A stretch of 64,000 nt of DNA from Mesorhizobium sp. M8A.F.Ca.ET.218.01.1.1 (GCF_004791165.1 NZ_SRUZ01000001.1:1098382-1162381), one strand, 5' to 3'. Numbered from the stretch's first letter, positions 1 to 9,247 are shown. Translations and numbers: made by a program. Notes: generated by a model not told the origin, from the sequence alone.

Positions 1-1
1 T

Positions 2-322
2 GGCCTGTCCCTACAGATCGCCGGACTTTCCGACGAAGGCCGCAGCACGGTGCGTCGCGATCTCAGTGACGGCGCCTTCATCCTGTTTCATCTGGCCGAG
101 GAAGGCAGGCTGGTGGCGGCCAGCGGCATCGGCCCGGGCAATGCGGTGGCCCGCGACATAAGGCTCGCCGAAATGCTGATCGGCAAGCGAGCGAAGCCGT
201 CGGTGGAGGCGCTGGGATCGCCTGACGTCAAGCTGAAGGCGTTGCTGGCGCCTGAACGGTCACATCGGCTCGCCGATGGCGGCGCCGCCCCTCATCTGCC
301 TGCCGGCATCTTGTCCCCGTAG
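2..322 (+). CDS. Ferredoxin reductase-like FAD oxidoreductase, C-terminal fragment
   Basis: This is the 3' end of a gene that begins before the window; the frame is open from base 2 and stops at 320-322. About 83 residues look like the C-terminal dimerisation (Reductase_C) domain of FAD-dependent ferredoxin/rhodocoxin reductases, which pass electrons from NAD(P)H to a ferredoxin, for example for a cytochrome P450 or Rieske oxygenase. Supporting signs are the pattern LSDGAFILFHL..GRLVAASGIG and the ending RDIRLAEMLIGKRAKP..VKLKALL. The domain normally ends close to LKALL. Here a further 20 or so residues (ending GGAAPHLPAGILSP) are read from the palindromic repeat next door, which supplies the stop codon. 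The family call rests on a fragment, so the exact substrate cannot be given. Confidence 0.7.
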   Translation, partial: GLSLQIAGLSDEGRSTVRRDLSDGAFILFHLAEEGRLVAASGIGPGNAVARDIRLAEMLIGKRAKPSVEALGSPDVKLKALLAPERSHRLADGGAAPHLPAGILSP

Positions 323-466
323 AACGGGGAGAAGGGAGCTGTGGCACCCTCGCCGCAATTCATCATGCACCGCTAAAAATTGGCGAAATCATTGATATCA
401 GCATCTTTCTCCCCGTCACTATACGGGGAGAAATGTCCGGCAGGACAATGAGGGGCGGCCCAGGCG
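279..466. repeat. Palindromic intergenic repeat, RIME-like, two inverted arms
   Basis: The left arm starts GCCGCCCCTCATCTGCC (about 283) and the right arm ends AATGAGGGGCGGC (about 465). Each arm carries its own CCCCGT..ACGGGG hairpin, and an AT-richer spacer of about 75 bp lies between them. The same arms recur at 24030-24211 and 42054-42240. This matches the general build of rhizobial intergenic mosaic elements. The left arm is translated as the tail of the upstream gene. Confidence 0.8.
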
Positions 467-497
467 TCAACGAGCTAATGCCACCACGCCGGAGCCG

Positions 498-1457
498 CTA
501 GAACAGCGCCCTGAGCTCCGGCAGCTTGTCGTTGACCAGCCAGCCGTAATAATTCTCTTCCGGCAGCTTCTCCGGCTCGCCGGCGGCGCGGCGCTTGCCG
601 TTTTCAGCCTTCAGCGCATAGGCGCGCTGCTCCGGATTGCCGACATTGTAGAGCGTGGCGGTCAGTCCTGGATTGCCCGAAATGTCGAAGCCGGCGATGC
701 TCTTATAGGCGTCGATCGACTTCCTGATCGTCGCCGCGACATATGGCAGCGTCAGGTCCGGATCCATGATGGTCTTGTAGACCGAGTTGGGATCGGAGAC
801 GTCGAGCTTCGGCAAGCCGGACACCTTGTGCACGAGGTCGCTCATCTGCAGGGCGGTCAACGGGTTGAGCTGGCCGAGGCCGAAGGTCTGGCCGGCATAG
901 TAGGGCTGGAAGAAGGTGGCGCCGAAACGGTTGTCGGGGAAATCCTCGCCGCCGACTGTCTTGCCGCGAAACGAACGGTTCCAGACCTGTTCGCGGCATT
1001 CCCACAGATCGTAGCTGTCCGAAATCGCGGCGCATTTCTTGAATTCCGGTCGCTGCACGAAATCGGTGATGTCCTCGCCGTCATAGGCGAAGGAGAGCTT
1101 GCTCGAGAGATAGGAGATCGCCTTGACGTAGTAGGTCTGCAGTCGGTCATAGGCGTCGACATTGTAGGTGTGCTCGCCGACGATGGCGCCAACGATATGC
1201 AAGGGGTCGATGCCATAGGCGCTTGCCGCCTTCTTGATCTTGGCGCGCAGATCGGCGTCGTTCTGCAGCAGCGCGTAGACCTTGCGGTACTTCGCCTGGA
1301 AGGTGGTGTTGGTCGCCTGCGTGCGTCGGCTTGAGGCGCCGGGAATGTCCGGCTGCTCGGCATTGCGGTTTCCCGCCGGCACCAATGTCGCCGCGTCGGC
1401 GGCGAACAGCGTCGCCGCCAGCGTCAAGCCGAGAATGACCAGGATGAGTTTTTTCAT
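498..1457 (-). CDS. Secreted DUF1402 family protein, lysozyme/transglycosylase-like
   Basis: This 319-aa protein has a Sec signal peptide (MKKLILVILGLTLAATLFA, cleavage near AADA). It resembles the DUF1402 family of alphaproteobacteria, whose function is not established. The stretch GQTFGLGQLNPLTALQMSDLV (about residues 192-212) and LTATLYNVGNPEQRAYAL near the end recall the G-x-GQ and (Y)N-x-G motifs of soluble lytic transglycosylases, so a periplasmic lysozyme-like fold is possible. That is inference from motif likeness. A glutamate in IVGEHTYN (about 94) could be the catalytic acid. It is transcribed in the same direction as hslU upstream but is separated from it by two hairpins, so it is probably its own unit. 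Confidence 0.75.
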   Translation of the reverse strand: MKKLILVILGLTLAATLFAADAATLVPAGNRNAEQPDIPGASSRRTQATNTTFQAKYRKVYALLQNDADLRAKIKKAASAYGIDPLHIVGAIVGEHTYNVDAYDRLQTYYVKAISYLSSKLSFAYDGEDITDFVQRPEFKKCAAISDSYDLWECREQVWNRSFRGKTVGGEDFPDNRFGATFFQPYYAGQTFGLGQLNPLTALQMSDLVHKVSGLPKLDVSDPNSVYKTIMDPDLTLPYVAATIRKSIDAYKSIAGFDISGNPGLTATLYNVGNPEQRAYALKAENGKRRAAGEPEKLPEENYYGWLVNDKLPELRALF

Positions 1458-1543
1458 GCGCCGCCGCCTAGAGAATTGCCGCGCAAACTAGGGTATTGCT
1501 CTTGGTTGAGTCGAGAGCGCGTCATCATCCGGCGAGACGAAAG

Positions 1544-1569
1544 GTGGCCAGATGGTACCATCTGGCCAC
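1544..1569 (-). terminator. Perfect 26-bp palindrome, likely terminator of the hslU unit
   Basis: GTGGCCAGATGGT is followed directly by its exact reverse complement. As RNA this gives an 11-bp stem with a GTAC loop. It lies about 60 bp beyond the hslU stop and before the next minus-strand gene. Read leftwards it is followed by CTTTCG, only a short T run, so its efficiency as an intrinsic terminator is uncertain. Confidence 0.5.
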
Positions 1570-1603
1570 ACATGGCTCCTGCCGGAAGGTGTCACCGGAT
1601 CCC

Positions 1604-1623
1604 GCGCCGGAACGGTCCGGCGC
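1604..1623 (-). terminator. GC-rich hairpin just after hslU
   Basis: GCGCCGGA, loop ACGG, TCCGGCGC: a perfect 8-bp stem starting seven bases beyond the hslU stop codon. There is no T tract, so it may protect the mRNA end or work together with the palindrome at 1544-1569. Confidence 0.35.
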
Positions 1624-1629
1624 TGCCGT

Positions 1630-2940
1630 TCAAAGGATGAACCGCGACAGATCCGTGTTTCTGGAGAGGTCGCCGACATGCTTCTGGACATAGGCAGCGT
1701 CGATTGTGACGGCCGTGCCGTTGCGGTCGGGCGCATCGTAGGAGATCTCGTCCAGCACCCGCTCCATCACCGTCTGCAGCCGCCTCGCGCCGATATTCTC
1801 GATACTGGCGTTGAGGTCGACGGCGACGCCGGCGAGCGAATCGATGGCGTCGTCGGTGAAGGTGAGCTCGACGCCCTCGGTCTTCATCAGCGCGATATAC
1901 TGCTTGATCAGGCTGGCCTCGGTCTCGGTCAGGATACGGACGAAGTCCTCCTTCTCCAGCGCACGCAGCTCGACGCGGATCGGCAGGCGTCCCTGCAATT
2001 CCGGCAGCAGGTCGGACGGCTTCGAGACGTGGAATGCGCCCGACGCGATGAACAGGATGTGATCCGTCTTCAACGGCCCGTATTTGGTCGCCACCGTGGT
2101 GCCTTCGACCAGCGGCAGCAGATCACGCTGCACGCCTTCACGCGAAGGGCCGCCCGAAATGTCAGACCTGGCCGCGATCTTGTCGATCTCGTCGAGGAAG
2201 ACGATGCCGTCATTCTCCGCCGCGTCCAGCGCCCGGCGCACCACCTCGTCCTGGTCGAGCAGCTTGTCGGACTCGTCTGCGACCAGCAGGTCGTAGGATT
2301 CCTTCACCGTGGTCTTGCGCAGCTTGGTCTTCTTGCCGCCCATCGCCTTCGACAGCATGTCGTTGATGTTGAGCACGCCGATATTGGCGCCCGGCATGCC
2401 GGGAATCTCGAAGCCGGGCATGCCGCCATTGCCGGTGTCGGCCACCTCGATCTCGATTTCCTTGTCGTCGAGTTCGCCGTCGCGCAGTTTCTTGCGGAAG
2501 CTGTCGCGCGTCGCCGGGCTCGCCGTCTTGCCGACTAGAGTTTCCAGTACACGCTCCTCGGCGTTGACATGGGCGCGCGCCTTGACGTCCTCTCGCATCT
2601 TCTCGCGCACCAGGCCGATGGCGATCTCGACCAGGTCGCGGATGATCTGCTCGACGTCGCGGCCGACATAGCCGACTTCGGTGAATTTGGTCGCCTCGAC
2701 CTTGACGAACGGCGCGCCGGCCAGCCGCGCCAGGCGGCGCGAGATCTCGGTCTTGCCGACGCCTGTCGGGCCGATCATCAGGATATTCTTCGGCATCACC
2801 TCTTCGCGCATCTGGCCTTCGAGCTGCTGGCGGCGCCAGCGGTTGCGCAAGGCGATGGCCACGGCGCGCTTGGCGTCCTTCTGGCCGATGATGAAGCGGT
2901 CGAGTTCCGAAACGATTTCGCGGGGAGAAAATGTGCTCAT
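1630..2940 (-). CDS. hslU: ATP-dependent protease ATPase subunit HslU
   Basis: This 436-aa AAA+ unfoldase feeds substrates to the HslV peptidase in the cytoplasm. Walker A is GPTGVGKT (57-64), Walker B is [11 protein letters not shown], the pore motif GYVGRD follows in the N-domain, and the C-terminus LSRFIL is the family hallmark that inserts into HslV. The length is typical. An in-frame GTG at 2955 exists, but ATG 2940 ([10 protein letters not shown]) has GTGGAA upstream and gives the usual N-terminus, so it was chosen. The gene is the last of the cluster hslV, GNAT, DUF2585, hslU, all tightly spaced or overlapping on the minus strand, so HslV and HslU are probably co-transcribed although not adjacent. 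Confidence 0.97.
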   Translation of the reverse strand: MSTFSPREIVSELDRFIIGQKDAKRAVAIALRNRWRRQQLEGQMREEVMPKNILMIGPTGVGKTEISRRLARLAGAPFVKVEATKFTEVGYVGRDVEQIIRDLVEIAIGLVREKMREDVKARAHVNAEERVLETLVGKTASPATRDSFRKKLRDGELDDKEIEIEVADTGNGGMPGFEIPGMPGANIGVLNINDMLSKAMGGKKTKLRKTTVKESYDLLVADESDKLLDQDEVVRRALDAAENDGIVFLDEIDKIAARSDISGGPSREGVQRDLLPLVEGTTVATKYGPLKTDHILFIASGAFHVSKPSDLLPELQGRLPIRVELRALEKEDFVRILTETEASLIKQYIALMKTEGVELTFTDDAIDSLAGVAVDLNASIENIGARRLQTVMERVLDEISYDAPDRNGTAVTIDAAYVQKHVGDLSRNTDLSRFIL

Positions 2941-2944
2941 ATCA

Positions 2945-3544
2945 CTAAATTCCACTTTGCCACTGCTTGATGGCCTCGAACGGATGCAGCAGCATGATCA
3001 CGTTGAGCGTCAGATTGTCCCGGATGAGATAGCCGGTACCCAGTTCGAAGAGGATGGCGAGGCTGACGATCACCCATATAGGTAGCCTTCGCGCCATCAC
3101 AAATCCCAGCACCATGGCCAGTGTGTCGGACACCGAATTGATGATGCTGTCCCCGTAATAATCGAGCGAGATGGTGCCGGCGCGGTAGCGCTCGATGATG
3201 AACGGGCTGTTTTCGAGGATTTCCCAGCCGCCCTCGATGAGGACGGCGAATGCCAGCCGCAAGCCGATCGGCGAGCGCGGGAACAGGAACCGGGCCAGCG
3301 CATAGAACAGGAAGCCGTGGATGATGTGGGAAAAGGTGTACCAGTCCGAAATGTGCTGGGAATTCTCCGAACTGTTCACCACGCCATGCCACAGCTTGAC
3401 ATAACCGCAGGTACAGATCGGCGGATGGCCCATCAGGTAGAGCGTGACGGCCTGGGCGACGAGCAGGCCGGCGACGATAATCAGCCCCATCCGCCAGCTA
3501 TCCTCGTAAGCAGAAAGGCTCTTGTCGTCGCTGGATGTGGCCAT
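2945..3544 (-). CDS. DUF2585 (UPF0314) integral membrane protein
   Basis: This 199-aa protein has about five hydrophobic segments (near residues 18-38, 83-100, 105-115, 135-150 and 155-180) and the conserved stretch [19 protein letters not shown] with histidines near a membrane segment. It belongs to the uncharacterised UPF0314/DUF2585 family of rhizobia and relatives; the function is unknown. It sits four bases upstream of the hslU ATG and eight bases downstream of the GNAT gene, which fits one operon. Its place inside the hslVU cluster hints at a link with envelope or protein quality control, but nothing in the sequence proves that. Confidence 0.85.
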   Translation of the reverse strand: MATSSDDKSLSAYEDSWRMGLIIVAGLLVAQAVTLYLMGHPPICTCGYVKLWHGVVNSSENSQHISDWYTFSHIIHGFLFYALARFLFPRSPIGLRLAFAVLIEGGWEILENSPFIIERYRAGTISLDYYGDSIINSVSDTLAMVLGFVMARRLPIWVIVSLAILFELGTGYLIRDNLTLNVIMLLHPFEAIKQWQSGI

Positions 3545-3552
3545 GCCCTGGA

Positions 3553-4071
3553 TTACCCCACTTGCGCGTCTTCGGCGTCGATCGCCATCAGCACGACGTC
3601 GCCATAGATCGATTGCCTGCGATCAATGGCCCGAAATCCCGCCTTTTCATAGGCGCGAATGGCCCTGATGTTGGCGGGATCGGGGTCGATGATGACGCGC
3701 GGCACGCCTTCCTCGAACAGGTCTTCGACGAACTGGCGCACGATCGCCGAGCCATGGCCGATGCCGACCAGTTCCGGCCGGCCGATCGAAAGATCAATGC
3801 CGAGCGTGCCGAACGGCTGATCGGAATAGGGATGATCGTCCTCCATATGCGGGTCGTAGCTTTGGAGATAAGCGATCGGCTTGCCGTCGAGCTCCACGAT
3901 CAGCGGCTCGACGGAAATGCTGTCTATGTGATCGGCAATCTCTGCGATTTCCGTCTCCGGATCGTCCCACCACTCGGCGACATGCGGCTCGGCCAGCCAG
4001 CCGGCGATCATCGGCAGGTCCTTTTTGGTCACCGGCCGAAAATCGTAGAGCACCACCCTCTCAGGCGGCAT
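3553..4071 (-). CDS. GNAT acetyltransferase, AAC(6')-like
   Basis: This 172-aa member of the GNAT superfamily is of the Acetyltransf_8 / aminoglycoside 6'-N-acetyltransferase type. It begins [28 protein letters not shown], has the acetyl-CoA binding region [16 protein letters not shown] and ends with the typical [13 protein letters not shown]. The true substrate is not known; chromosomal members of this type often act on siderophores or other amines rather than antibiotics. ATG 4071 overlaps the end of hslV by 11 bp, which fixes the start and indicates translational coupling; a longer open frame upstream lies inside hslV. Confidence 0.85.
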   Translation of the reverse strand: MPPERVVLYDFRPVTKKDLPMIAGWLAEPHVAEWWDDPETEIAEIADHIDSISVEPLIVELDGKPIAYLQSYDPHMEDDHPYSDQPFGTLGIDLSIGRPELVGIGHGSAIVRQFVEDLFEEGVPRVIIDPDPANIRAIRAYEKAGFRAIDRRQSIYGDVVLMAIDAEDAQVG

Positions 4072-4612
4072 CGAGCGTTTCGACGACGAAATTGTTGTTG
4101 GTGTAGACGCAGATGTCGGAGGCGATCTGCATCGCCTTGCGGGCGATCTCCTCGGCATCCTTGTCGGTGTCCATCAGCGCGCGCGCCGCGGCCAGAGCGT
4201 AATTGCCGCCCGAACCGATGGCCATGACGCCATGTTCGGGCTCCAGCACGTCACCATTGCCCGTCAGGGCCAGCGAGACCGACTTGTCGGCAACCAGCAT
4301 CATCGCCTCCAGCCGGCGCAGATAACGGTCGGTGCGCCAGTCCTTGGCGAGCTCGACGCAGGCGCGGGTGAGTTGGTCAGGATACTGTTCGAGCTTGGCT
4401 TCGAGCCGCTCCAGCAGCGTGAAGGCATCGGCGGTGGCACCGGCAAAGCCGGCAATCACATTGCCGCCCTTGCCGATGCGGCGCACTTTGCGGGCATTGC
4501 CCTTCATGATGGTCTGGCCAAGGCTGACCTGGCCGTCGCCGGCGATCACCACCTTGTTGCCCTTGCGCACGGTCACGATCGTCGTGGCATGCATGGTCAA
4601 TTCATTGGACAT
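4061..4612 (-). CDS. hslV: ATP-dependent protease peptidase subunit HslV
   Basis: This 183-aa proteasome-beta-like threonine peptidase forms the double hexamer that works with HslU. The catalytic threonine is expected at T10 in [11 protein letters not shown], after removal of a nine-residue propeptide. [20 protein letters not shown] and [17 protein letters not shown] are family signatures. It is the first gene of the minus-strand cluster and is divergent from hisB across a 232-bp region that holds the promoters of both. A heat-shock sigma-32 promoter would be expected, but I could not find a convincing one. Confidence 0.97.
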   Translation of the reverse strand: MSNELTMHATTIVTVRKGNKVVIAGDGQVSLGQTIMKGNARKVRRIGKGGNVIAGFAGATADAFTLLERLEAKLEQYPDQLTRACVELAKDWRTDRYLRRLEAMMLVADKSVSLALTGNGDVLEPEHGVMAIGSGGNYALAAARALMDTDKDAEEIARKAMQIASDICVYTNNNFVVETLDAA

Positions 4613-4844
4613 TTCCTGCTCCGAGCAGCGCCATCCCTTTAAAAGGCGATTTGGCGCGGTACGAGTGACTTTGATCGGCCATATGTATGCATGGGGCCAA
4701 TGATTGCAAACCGCTCGATAGCGGCCGGGATCGCAACTGGCAATCGCCGGATCATGCTGCTAGAAGGCTCTCGTTTTCAAGCCAGCGAGCGCTTGAGGCC
4801 CGTGAACCGGTCGCGGTCTGAACCACTGGCACAAGGATAGAGTG

Positions 4845-5444
4845 ATGGCGCCCCGTTCCGCCGATGCAAGCCGCAAGACCAGGGAAACCGACATCTCGGT
4901 GTCGATCCATGTCGACGGCTCCGGCAAATCGGACATCGCCACCGGCGTCGGCTTCTTCGACCATATGCTGGACCAGCTTTCCCGCCATTCGCTGATCGAC
5001 ATGACCGTCAGGGCCAAGGGCGACCTGCACATAGACGACCACCACACGGTCGAGGACACCGGCATCGCGCTCGGCCAGGCCTTGACCAAGGCGTTGGGCG
5101 AGCGGCGCGGCATCATGCGCTATGCCTCGATCGACCTTGCCATGGACGAGACGCTGACGCGTGCGGCGATCGACGTCTCTGGCCGCCCCTTCCTGGTCTG
5201 GAACGTTTCGTTCTCGTCGCCCAAGATCGGCACCTTCGACACCGAACTGGTGCGTGAGTTCTTCCAGGCGCTGGCGCAGAATGCCGGCATCACGCTGCAT
5301 GTCACCAACCACTATGGCGCCAACAACCATCATATCGCCGAGACCTGCTTCAAGGCGGTGGCGCGCGCGCTGCGCGCCGCGCTCCAGCGCGATCCGCGCC
5401 AGCCCGACGCGGTTCCCTCCACCAAGGGTTCTTTGAAGGGATAG
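4845..5444 (+). CDS. hisB: Imidazoleglycerol-phosphate dehydratase HisB
   Basis: This 199-aa monofunctional IGPD dehydrates imidazole-glycerol phosphate to imidazole-acetol phosphate in histidine synthesis. The two manganese-binding histidine motifs are visible as [17 protein letters not shown] (about residues 65-81) and [17 protein letters not shown] near the end; [16 protein letters not shown] is also typical. An AAGGA seven bases upstream selects ATG 4845 over the GTG three bases before it. It is the first gene of the long plus-strand his operon. Confidence 0.97.
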   Translation: MAPRSADASRKTRETDISVSIHVDGSGKSDIATGVGFFDHMLDQLSRHSLIDMTVRAKGDLHIDDHHTVEDTGIALGQALTKALGERRGIMRYASIDLAMDETLTRAAIDVSGRPFLVWNVSFSSPKIGTFDTELVREFFQALAQNAGITLHVTNHYGANNHHIAETCFKAVARALRAALQRDPRQPDAVPSTKGSLKG

Positions 5445-5448
5445 CCTC

Positions 5449-5925
5449 ATGACCGCCTATGTCGTGATGGAGCCACCTGGCCGCAGCGAGAAAGTCGACA
5501 TGACGACGTTGGTCCGCGACGGCTTCACCTGGCTCGGCCTGCTGGTGCCGCCGCTGTGGCTTGCCTGGCACCGGCTGTGGGTCGAAGCGGCGCTGGCCTT
5601 TGTCATCATGGGCGTGCTTTCGATGCTTGGTCAGAAACTTGGCCTCGGCGTGGCCGGCTCGCTGCTGTCGCTGCTCGTCTCGCTCTATGTCGGCCTGGAG
5701 GGCCAGGGATTGCGCATCGCGGCGATGCGCCGCCGCGGCTGGCATGAATGGGGCGTCGTCGAGGCCGGTCGGCTCGGGGACGCCGACATGCGCTATGCCC
5801 TTGAGATCGAAGGTCTTTCGGATGAAGCGGCACCCGCGCCGCGCATCGTTCCGGATGCCGCTCTGGCGCGCCCGGCGCAGCCCGGCATGGCGCTGGGGCT
5901 GACCCACATTCCGGGACGGCGCTGA
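5449..5925 (+). CDS. DUF2628 membrane protein in the his operon
   Basis: This 158-aa protein has a hydrophobic core of two to three membrane segments (about residues 26-85) and a charged, proline/alanine-rich C-terminal tail. It resembles DUF2628 proteins, whose function is unknown. It is four bases from hisB and one base from hisH, so it is surely translated from the his mRNA. No histidine-pathway motif can be seen in it, so its presence may reflect conserved operon layout rather than a pathway role. Confidence 0.75.
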   Translation: MTAYVVMEPPGRSEKVDMTTLVRDGFTWLGLLVPPLWLAWHRLWVEAALAFVIMGVLSMLGQKLGLGVAGSLLSLLVSLYVGLEGQGLRIAAMRRRGWHEWGVVEAGRLGDADMRYALEIEGLSDEAAPAPRIVPDAALARPAQPGMALGLTHIPGRR

Positions 5926-5926
5926 G

Positions 5927-6577
5927 ATGCGCGTTGCGATCATCGATTACGGTTCGGGCAATCTGCGCTCGGCCACCAAGGCTTTCGAGCGCGCCGCGCG
6001 TGAGGCCGGCATCGCGGCCGAGATCGACCTGACGGCCGATGCCGACCGTGTGCGCACCGCGGACCGCATCGTCCTGCCCGGCGTCGGCGCTTACGCCGAT
6101 TGCGCGGCCGGCCTGCGCGCCGTCGAGGGCATGTGGGAGGCGGTCGAGGAGGTCGCCATCGCCAAGGGCCGGCCTTTCCTGGGCATTTGCGTCGGCATGC
6201 AGCTGATGTCGCAGCGCGGCCTCGAGAAGACCATCACCAACGGCTTCGGCTGGATATCGGGCGACGTCAAGGAGATCCAGCCTGCCGATCCGGCGCTGAA
6301 GATTCCGCAGATCGGCTGGAACACGATCGAATTGAGGCGTCGGCACCCGCTGTTTTCCGGCATTCCGACCGGGCCAGACGGGCTGCATGCCTATTTCGTC
6401 CACTCCTACCATCTCGATGCGAAAAACTCCGACGAGCTCCTTGCGGTTGCCGACTATGGCGGCCCGGTGACCGCCACGGTCGCCCGCGACAATCTCGCCG
6501 GCACGCAGTTCCATCCTGAAAAGAGCCAGGCGCTGGGCCTGGCGCTGATCACGAATTTCCTGCGCTGGAGGCCCTGA
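5927..6577 (+). CDS. hisH: Imidazole glycerol phosphate synthase, glutaminase subunit HisH
   Basis: This 216-aa class I glutamine amidotransferase makes ammonia for HisF. The nucleophile is C88 in [11 protein letters not shown], and the His-Glu pair lies in TQFHPEKSQ near the end. The N-terminus [13 protein letters not shown] and the PGVGAY oxyanion region are typical. GGGACGG lies upstream of the ATG, one base after the DUF2628 stop. The partner hisF is three genes downstream in the same operon. Confidence 0.97.
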   Translation: MRVAIIDYGSGNLRSATKAFERAAREAGIAAEIDLTADADRVRTADRIVLPGVGAYADCAAGLRAVEGMWEAVEEVAIAKGRPFLGICVGMQLMSQRGLEKTITNGFGWISGDVKEIQPADPALKIPQIGWNTIELRRRHPLFSGIPTGPDGLHAYFVHSYHLDAKNSDELLAVADYGGPVTATVARDNLAGTQFHPEKSQALGLALITNFLRWRP

Positions 6578-6582
6578 ACACC

Positions 6583-6873
6583 ATGAACAAGAAGGGCTAT
6601 TGGCTAGTGATGCTGACGGTGACAGACCCGGAAGGATATCAGCGTTACCGCGACGCCATCGGCGACGCGGTTTCGTCTTTCGGAGGCCGCTATCTCGTGC
6701 GCGGCGGACAAGTGACCAATCCCGAAGGGTCGGAATTTGGCAGGCAGGTGGTGGTTGAGTTCGACTCTTACGAAACCGCGCTCAGCTGCTATCGATCGCC
6801 AGCCTACCAGACAGCGTTGCAAAACAGGCTGGCTTCTTCGACCGGACATTTCGCCATCGTCGAGGGTGCCTGA
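6583..6873 (+). CDS. DUF1330 family protein
   Basis: This 96-aa ferredoxin-like (dimeric alpha-beta barrel) protein of the DUF1330 type begins KKGYWLVMLTVTDPEGYQRYRDAI, has the central FGGRYLVRGGQ and ends with FDSYETALSCYRSPAYQ. Such proteins have no assigned enzymatic role. Its stop TGA directly abuts the GTG start of hisA, so it is translationally linked to histidine synthesis genes. Confidence 0.8.
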   Translation: MNKKGYWLVMLTVTDPEGYQRYRDAIGDAVSSFGGRYLVRGGQVTNPEGSEFGRQVVVEFDSYETALSCYRSPAYQTALQNRLASSTGHFAIVEGA

Positions 6874-7623
6874 GTGATCCTGTTTCCAGCCATCGACCTC
6901 AAGGACGGCCAATGCGTGCGCCTGAAGCACGGCGACATGGCTACCGCGACCATCTACAATGACGATCCGGCCGCGCAGGCCAAGGCCTTCGAGAAGCAGG
7001 GTTTTGAGTGGCTGCATGTCGTCGATCTCAACGGCGCTTTTCAGGGCCAGAGCGTCAACAGCGCCGCGGTCGGCGCCATCCTGAAAGCGACGAAGAACCC
7101 GGTGCAGCTCGGCGGCGGCATCCGCACGATTGCGCAGATCGAGGATTGGCTCGATCGTGGGCTGGCCCGCGTCATCCTCGGCACGGTGGCGGTGCGCGAT
7201 CCCGATCTGGTCAGGCAGGCCTGCAAGGCATTTCCGGGCAAGGTGGCCGTCGGCATCGATGCCAAGGCCGGCAAGGTTGCCGTCGAAGGCTGGGCCGAGG
7301 CGTCGAGCCTCGGCGTCATCGAACTGGCCAGGAAATTCGAGGGCGCCGGCGTGGCCGCCATCATCTACACCGACATCGACCGCGACGGCGTGCTGACCGG
7401 CATCAACTGGGACGCCACCATCGATCTCGCCGACGCCGTGTCGATCCCGGTCATCGCCTCCGGCGGACTGGCTTCGATCGCCGATATCGTGCGCATGACC
7501 ATGCCCGACGCGCAAAAACTCGAAGGCGCCATCTCGGGCCGCGCGCTCTATGACGGCCGCATCGATCCCGCAGAGGCGCTGGCGATCCTGCAGGTCAGGC
7601 CGGCGACGGAGACGCGGTCGTGA
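6874..7623 (+). CDS. hisA: Phosphoribosylformimino-5-aminoimidazole carboxamide ribotide isomerase HisA
   Basis: This 249-aa (beta-alpha)8 barrel isomerises ProFAR to PRFAR in histidine synthesis. The general base is the aspartate of [14 protein letters not shown], the second catalytic aspartate lies in [14 protein letters not shown], and the phosphate-binding loops are QLGGGIR and ASGGLAS. It starts with GTG directly after the DUF1330 stop codon. The last four bases overlap the next gene. Confidence 0.97.
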   Translation: MILFPAIDLKDGQCVRLKHGDMATATIYNDDPAAQAKAFEKQGFEWLHVVDLNGAFQGQSVNSAAVGAILKATKNPVQLGGGIRTIAQIEDWLDRGLARVILGTVAVRDPDLVRQACKAFPGKVAVGIDAKAGKVAVEGWAEASSLGVIELARKFEGAGVAAIIYTDIDRDGVLTGINWDATIDLADAVSIPVIASGGLASIADIVRMTMPDAQKLEGAISGRALYDGRIDPAEALAILQVRPATETRS

Positions 7624-8456
7624 AGGTTTCGCTCATCCTGGCCTCCTATGACAGCGGCCACTATCATGGCGGCATGGGCCAGGGGCCCGACGCGCTGATC
7701 TCGGGCGGGCTGGTCGACGCCTTGACCCTTGCCGGCCATGACGTCACGGTCGAAGATATCGGCAGGGTCGGTGACGACCAGGAGCGCGAGATCGCCACGG
7801 GTTTCGCCGTCTGCAACGCCGTCTCGGGCGAGGTCCGCATCGCCCGCGACAGGGGGCGGTTTCCCATCGTGCTGGCCGGAAACTGCCTGACCAGTGCCGG
7901 CGCGGTCGCCGGCGAAGGCGCCGACGCCATCATCTGGGCCGACCAGCATGGCGACCTCAACACGCCCGAGACGTCCGTATACGGTTTTCTCGACGGCATG
8001 GCGCTGTCGACGGTGCTCGGCCTGTGCTGGCGCCCGATGGCATCGGCCATTCCCGGCTTCAGGCCGATCGATCCCGCGCGCTGCGTGCTCGTCAACGCCC
8101 GCGATCTCGATCCGGCGGAGGAAAAACTTCTCGAAACATTGCCGGTCATCCGGACGGAATGCCCCGGCGTGGCGCAAGCGACGGAACAACTGAAGGCCGC
8201 CGGCGCCAACAGCGTGCACATGCATCTCGATCTCGACGTGCATGATCCCAAGGCGCTGCAGGCCAACCGCTATGTCACATCAGGCGGACCGAACGCGGAG
8301 CAGCTGCGCCACGCGGCCTGCGCCATGGCGCTTGCGGTGCCGGTCGTCGGCATCACCGTTTCCGCTTACGATCCGGCCTTCGATGCCCAGGCCGAGGTGC
8401 CGCCGCTGGTCGGCCAGTTGCTCAACGATCTGCTTGCCACGATAGAGGGCCGCTGA
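7620..8456 (+). CDS. Arginase-fold (ureohydrolase superfamily) protein with altered metal site
   Basis: This 278-aa protein has the arginase/agmatinase fold. Metal-binding motifs present are DQHGD (D108, H110, D112; usually DAHxD) and DLDVHDP (D204, D206; usually DxDxxDP). The first motif, normally GGDHS, reads AGNC (86-89), so the usual histidine ligand is replaced by cysteine. Related proteins with this change occur in many bacteria without proven activity. Its start overlaps hisA by four bases and its stop overlaps the hisF start, so it is fully embedded in the his operon. It could be a histidine- or formimino-related hydrolase, a guanidino hydrolase with a changed metal centre, or a non-catalytic member; the sequence does not decide. 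Confidence 0.8.
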   Translation: MKVSLILASYDSGHYHGGMGQGPDALISGGLVDALTLAGHDVTVEDIGRVGDDQEREIATGFAVCNAVSGEVRIARDRGRFPIVLAGNCLTSAGAVAGEGADAIIWADQHGDLNTPETSVYGFLDGMALSTVLGLCWRPMASAIPGFRPIDPARCVLVNARDLDPAEEKLLETLPVIRTECPGVAQATEQLKAAGANSVHMHLDLDVHDPKALQANRYVTSGGPNAEQLRHAACAMALAVPVVGITVSAYDPAFDAQAEVPPLVGQLLNDLLATIEGR

Positions 8457-9247
8457 TGCTGAAAGCCCGTGTCATCCCTTGCCTCGACGTCAAGGACGGC
8501 CGTGTCGTCAAGGGCGTCAATTTCGTCGATCTCATCGACGCCGGCGATCCGGTGGAGGCAGCCAAGGCCTATGATGCCGCCGGCGCCGACGAGCTCTGCT
8601 TTCTCGACATCACCGCTTCGTCGGACAATCGCGAGACCATCTTCGACGTCATCGCCCGCACCGCCGAACAATGCTTCATGCCGCTGACCGTCGGCGGCGG
8701 CGTGCGCCAGGTCTCCGACATCAGGAAATTGCTGCTGGCCGGCGCCGACAAGGTGTCGATCAACACGGCCGCGGTGAAGAATCCGGATTTCGTCGCCGAA
8801 GCCGCCGACAAGTTCGGCAACCAGTGCATCGTCGTCGCCATCGACGCCAAGAAAGTGTCGGCGCCCAATGAAGCCGACCGCTGGGAAATCTTCACCCATG
8901 GCGGGCGCGAAAAGACCGGCATCGACGCCATCGAGTTTGCGCGAAAAATGGTCGATCGCGGCGCCGGCGAGATCCTGTTGACCTCGATGGACCGCGACGG
9001 CACCAAGGCCGGCTACGACATCGCGCTGACCCGGGCGGTATCGGACGCGGTGCGTGCGCCAGTCATTGCATCGGGTGGCGTCGGCACGCTGGATCATATG
9101 GTCGAAGGCATTCGTGACGGCCATGCAGGGGCTGTTCTGGCGGCCTCCATCTTCCACTTCGGCACCTACACCATCGCGCAAGCCAAGGCGCATATGGCCG
9201 CGGCCGGCCTGCCGATGCGGCTGGACTCGCTGGGAAACAGGTCCTAG
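8456..9247 (+). CDS. hisF: Imidazole glycerol phosphate synthase, cyclase subunit HisF
   Basis: This 263-aa (beta-alpha)8 barrel closes the imidazole ring using ammonia from HisH. The catalytic aspartates lie in [16 protein letters not shown] (near residue 11) and in [15 protein letters not shown] (near 180 in this protein). TVGGGVR and ASGGVGT are the phosphate-binding loops. Its ATG overlaps the stop of the arginase-fold gene (ATGA type). A degenerate palindromic repeat follows immediately after its stop. Confidence 0.97.
   Translation: MLKARVIPCLDVKDGRVVKGVNFVDLIDAGDPVEAAKAYDAAGADELCFLDITASSDNRETIFDVIARTAEQCFMPLTVGGGVRQVSDIRKLLLAGADKVSINTAAVKNPDFVAEAADKFGNQCIVVAIDAKKVSAPNEADRWEIFTHGGREKTGIDAIEFARKMVDRGAGEILLTSMDRDGTKAGYDIALTRAVSDAVRAPVIASGGVGTLDHMVEGIRDGHAGAVLAASIFHFGTYTIAQAKAHMAAAGLPMRLDSLGNRS

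Noticed and set aside
1552..2538. 328-codon open frame opposite hslU
   Set aside because: Antisense shadow of a highly conserved gene; no recognisable domain.
4690..4780. CCCCAT and CTTGAA elements upstream of hslV as a sigma-32 heat-shock promoter
   Set aside because: The two half-sites exist on the minus strand but are about 80 bp apart, not at the 12-16 bp spacing needed, so no promoter was called.
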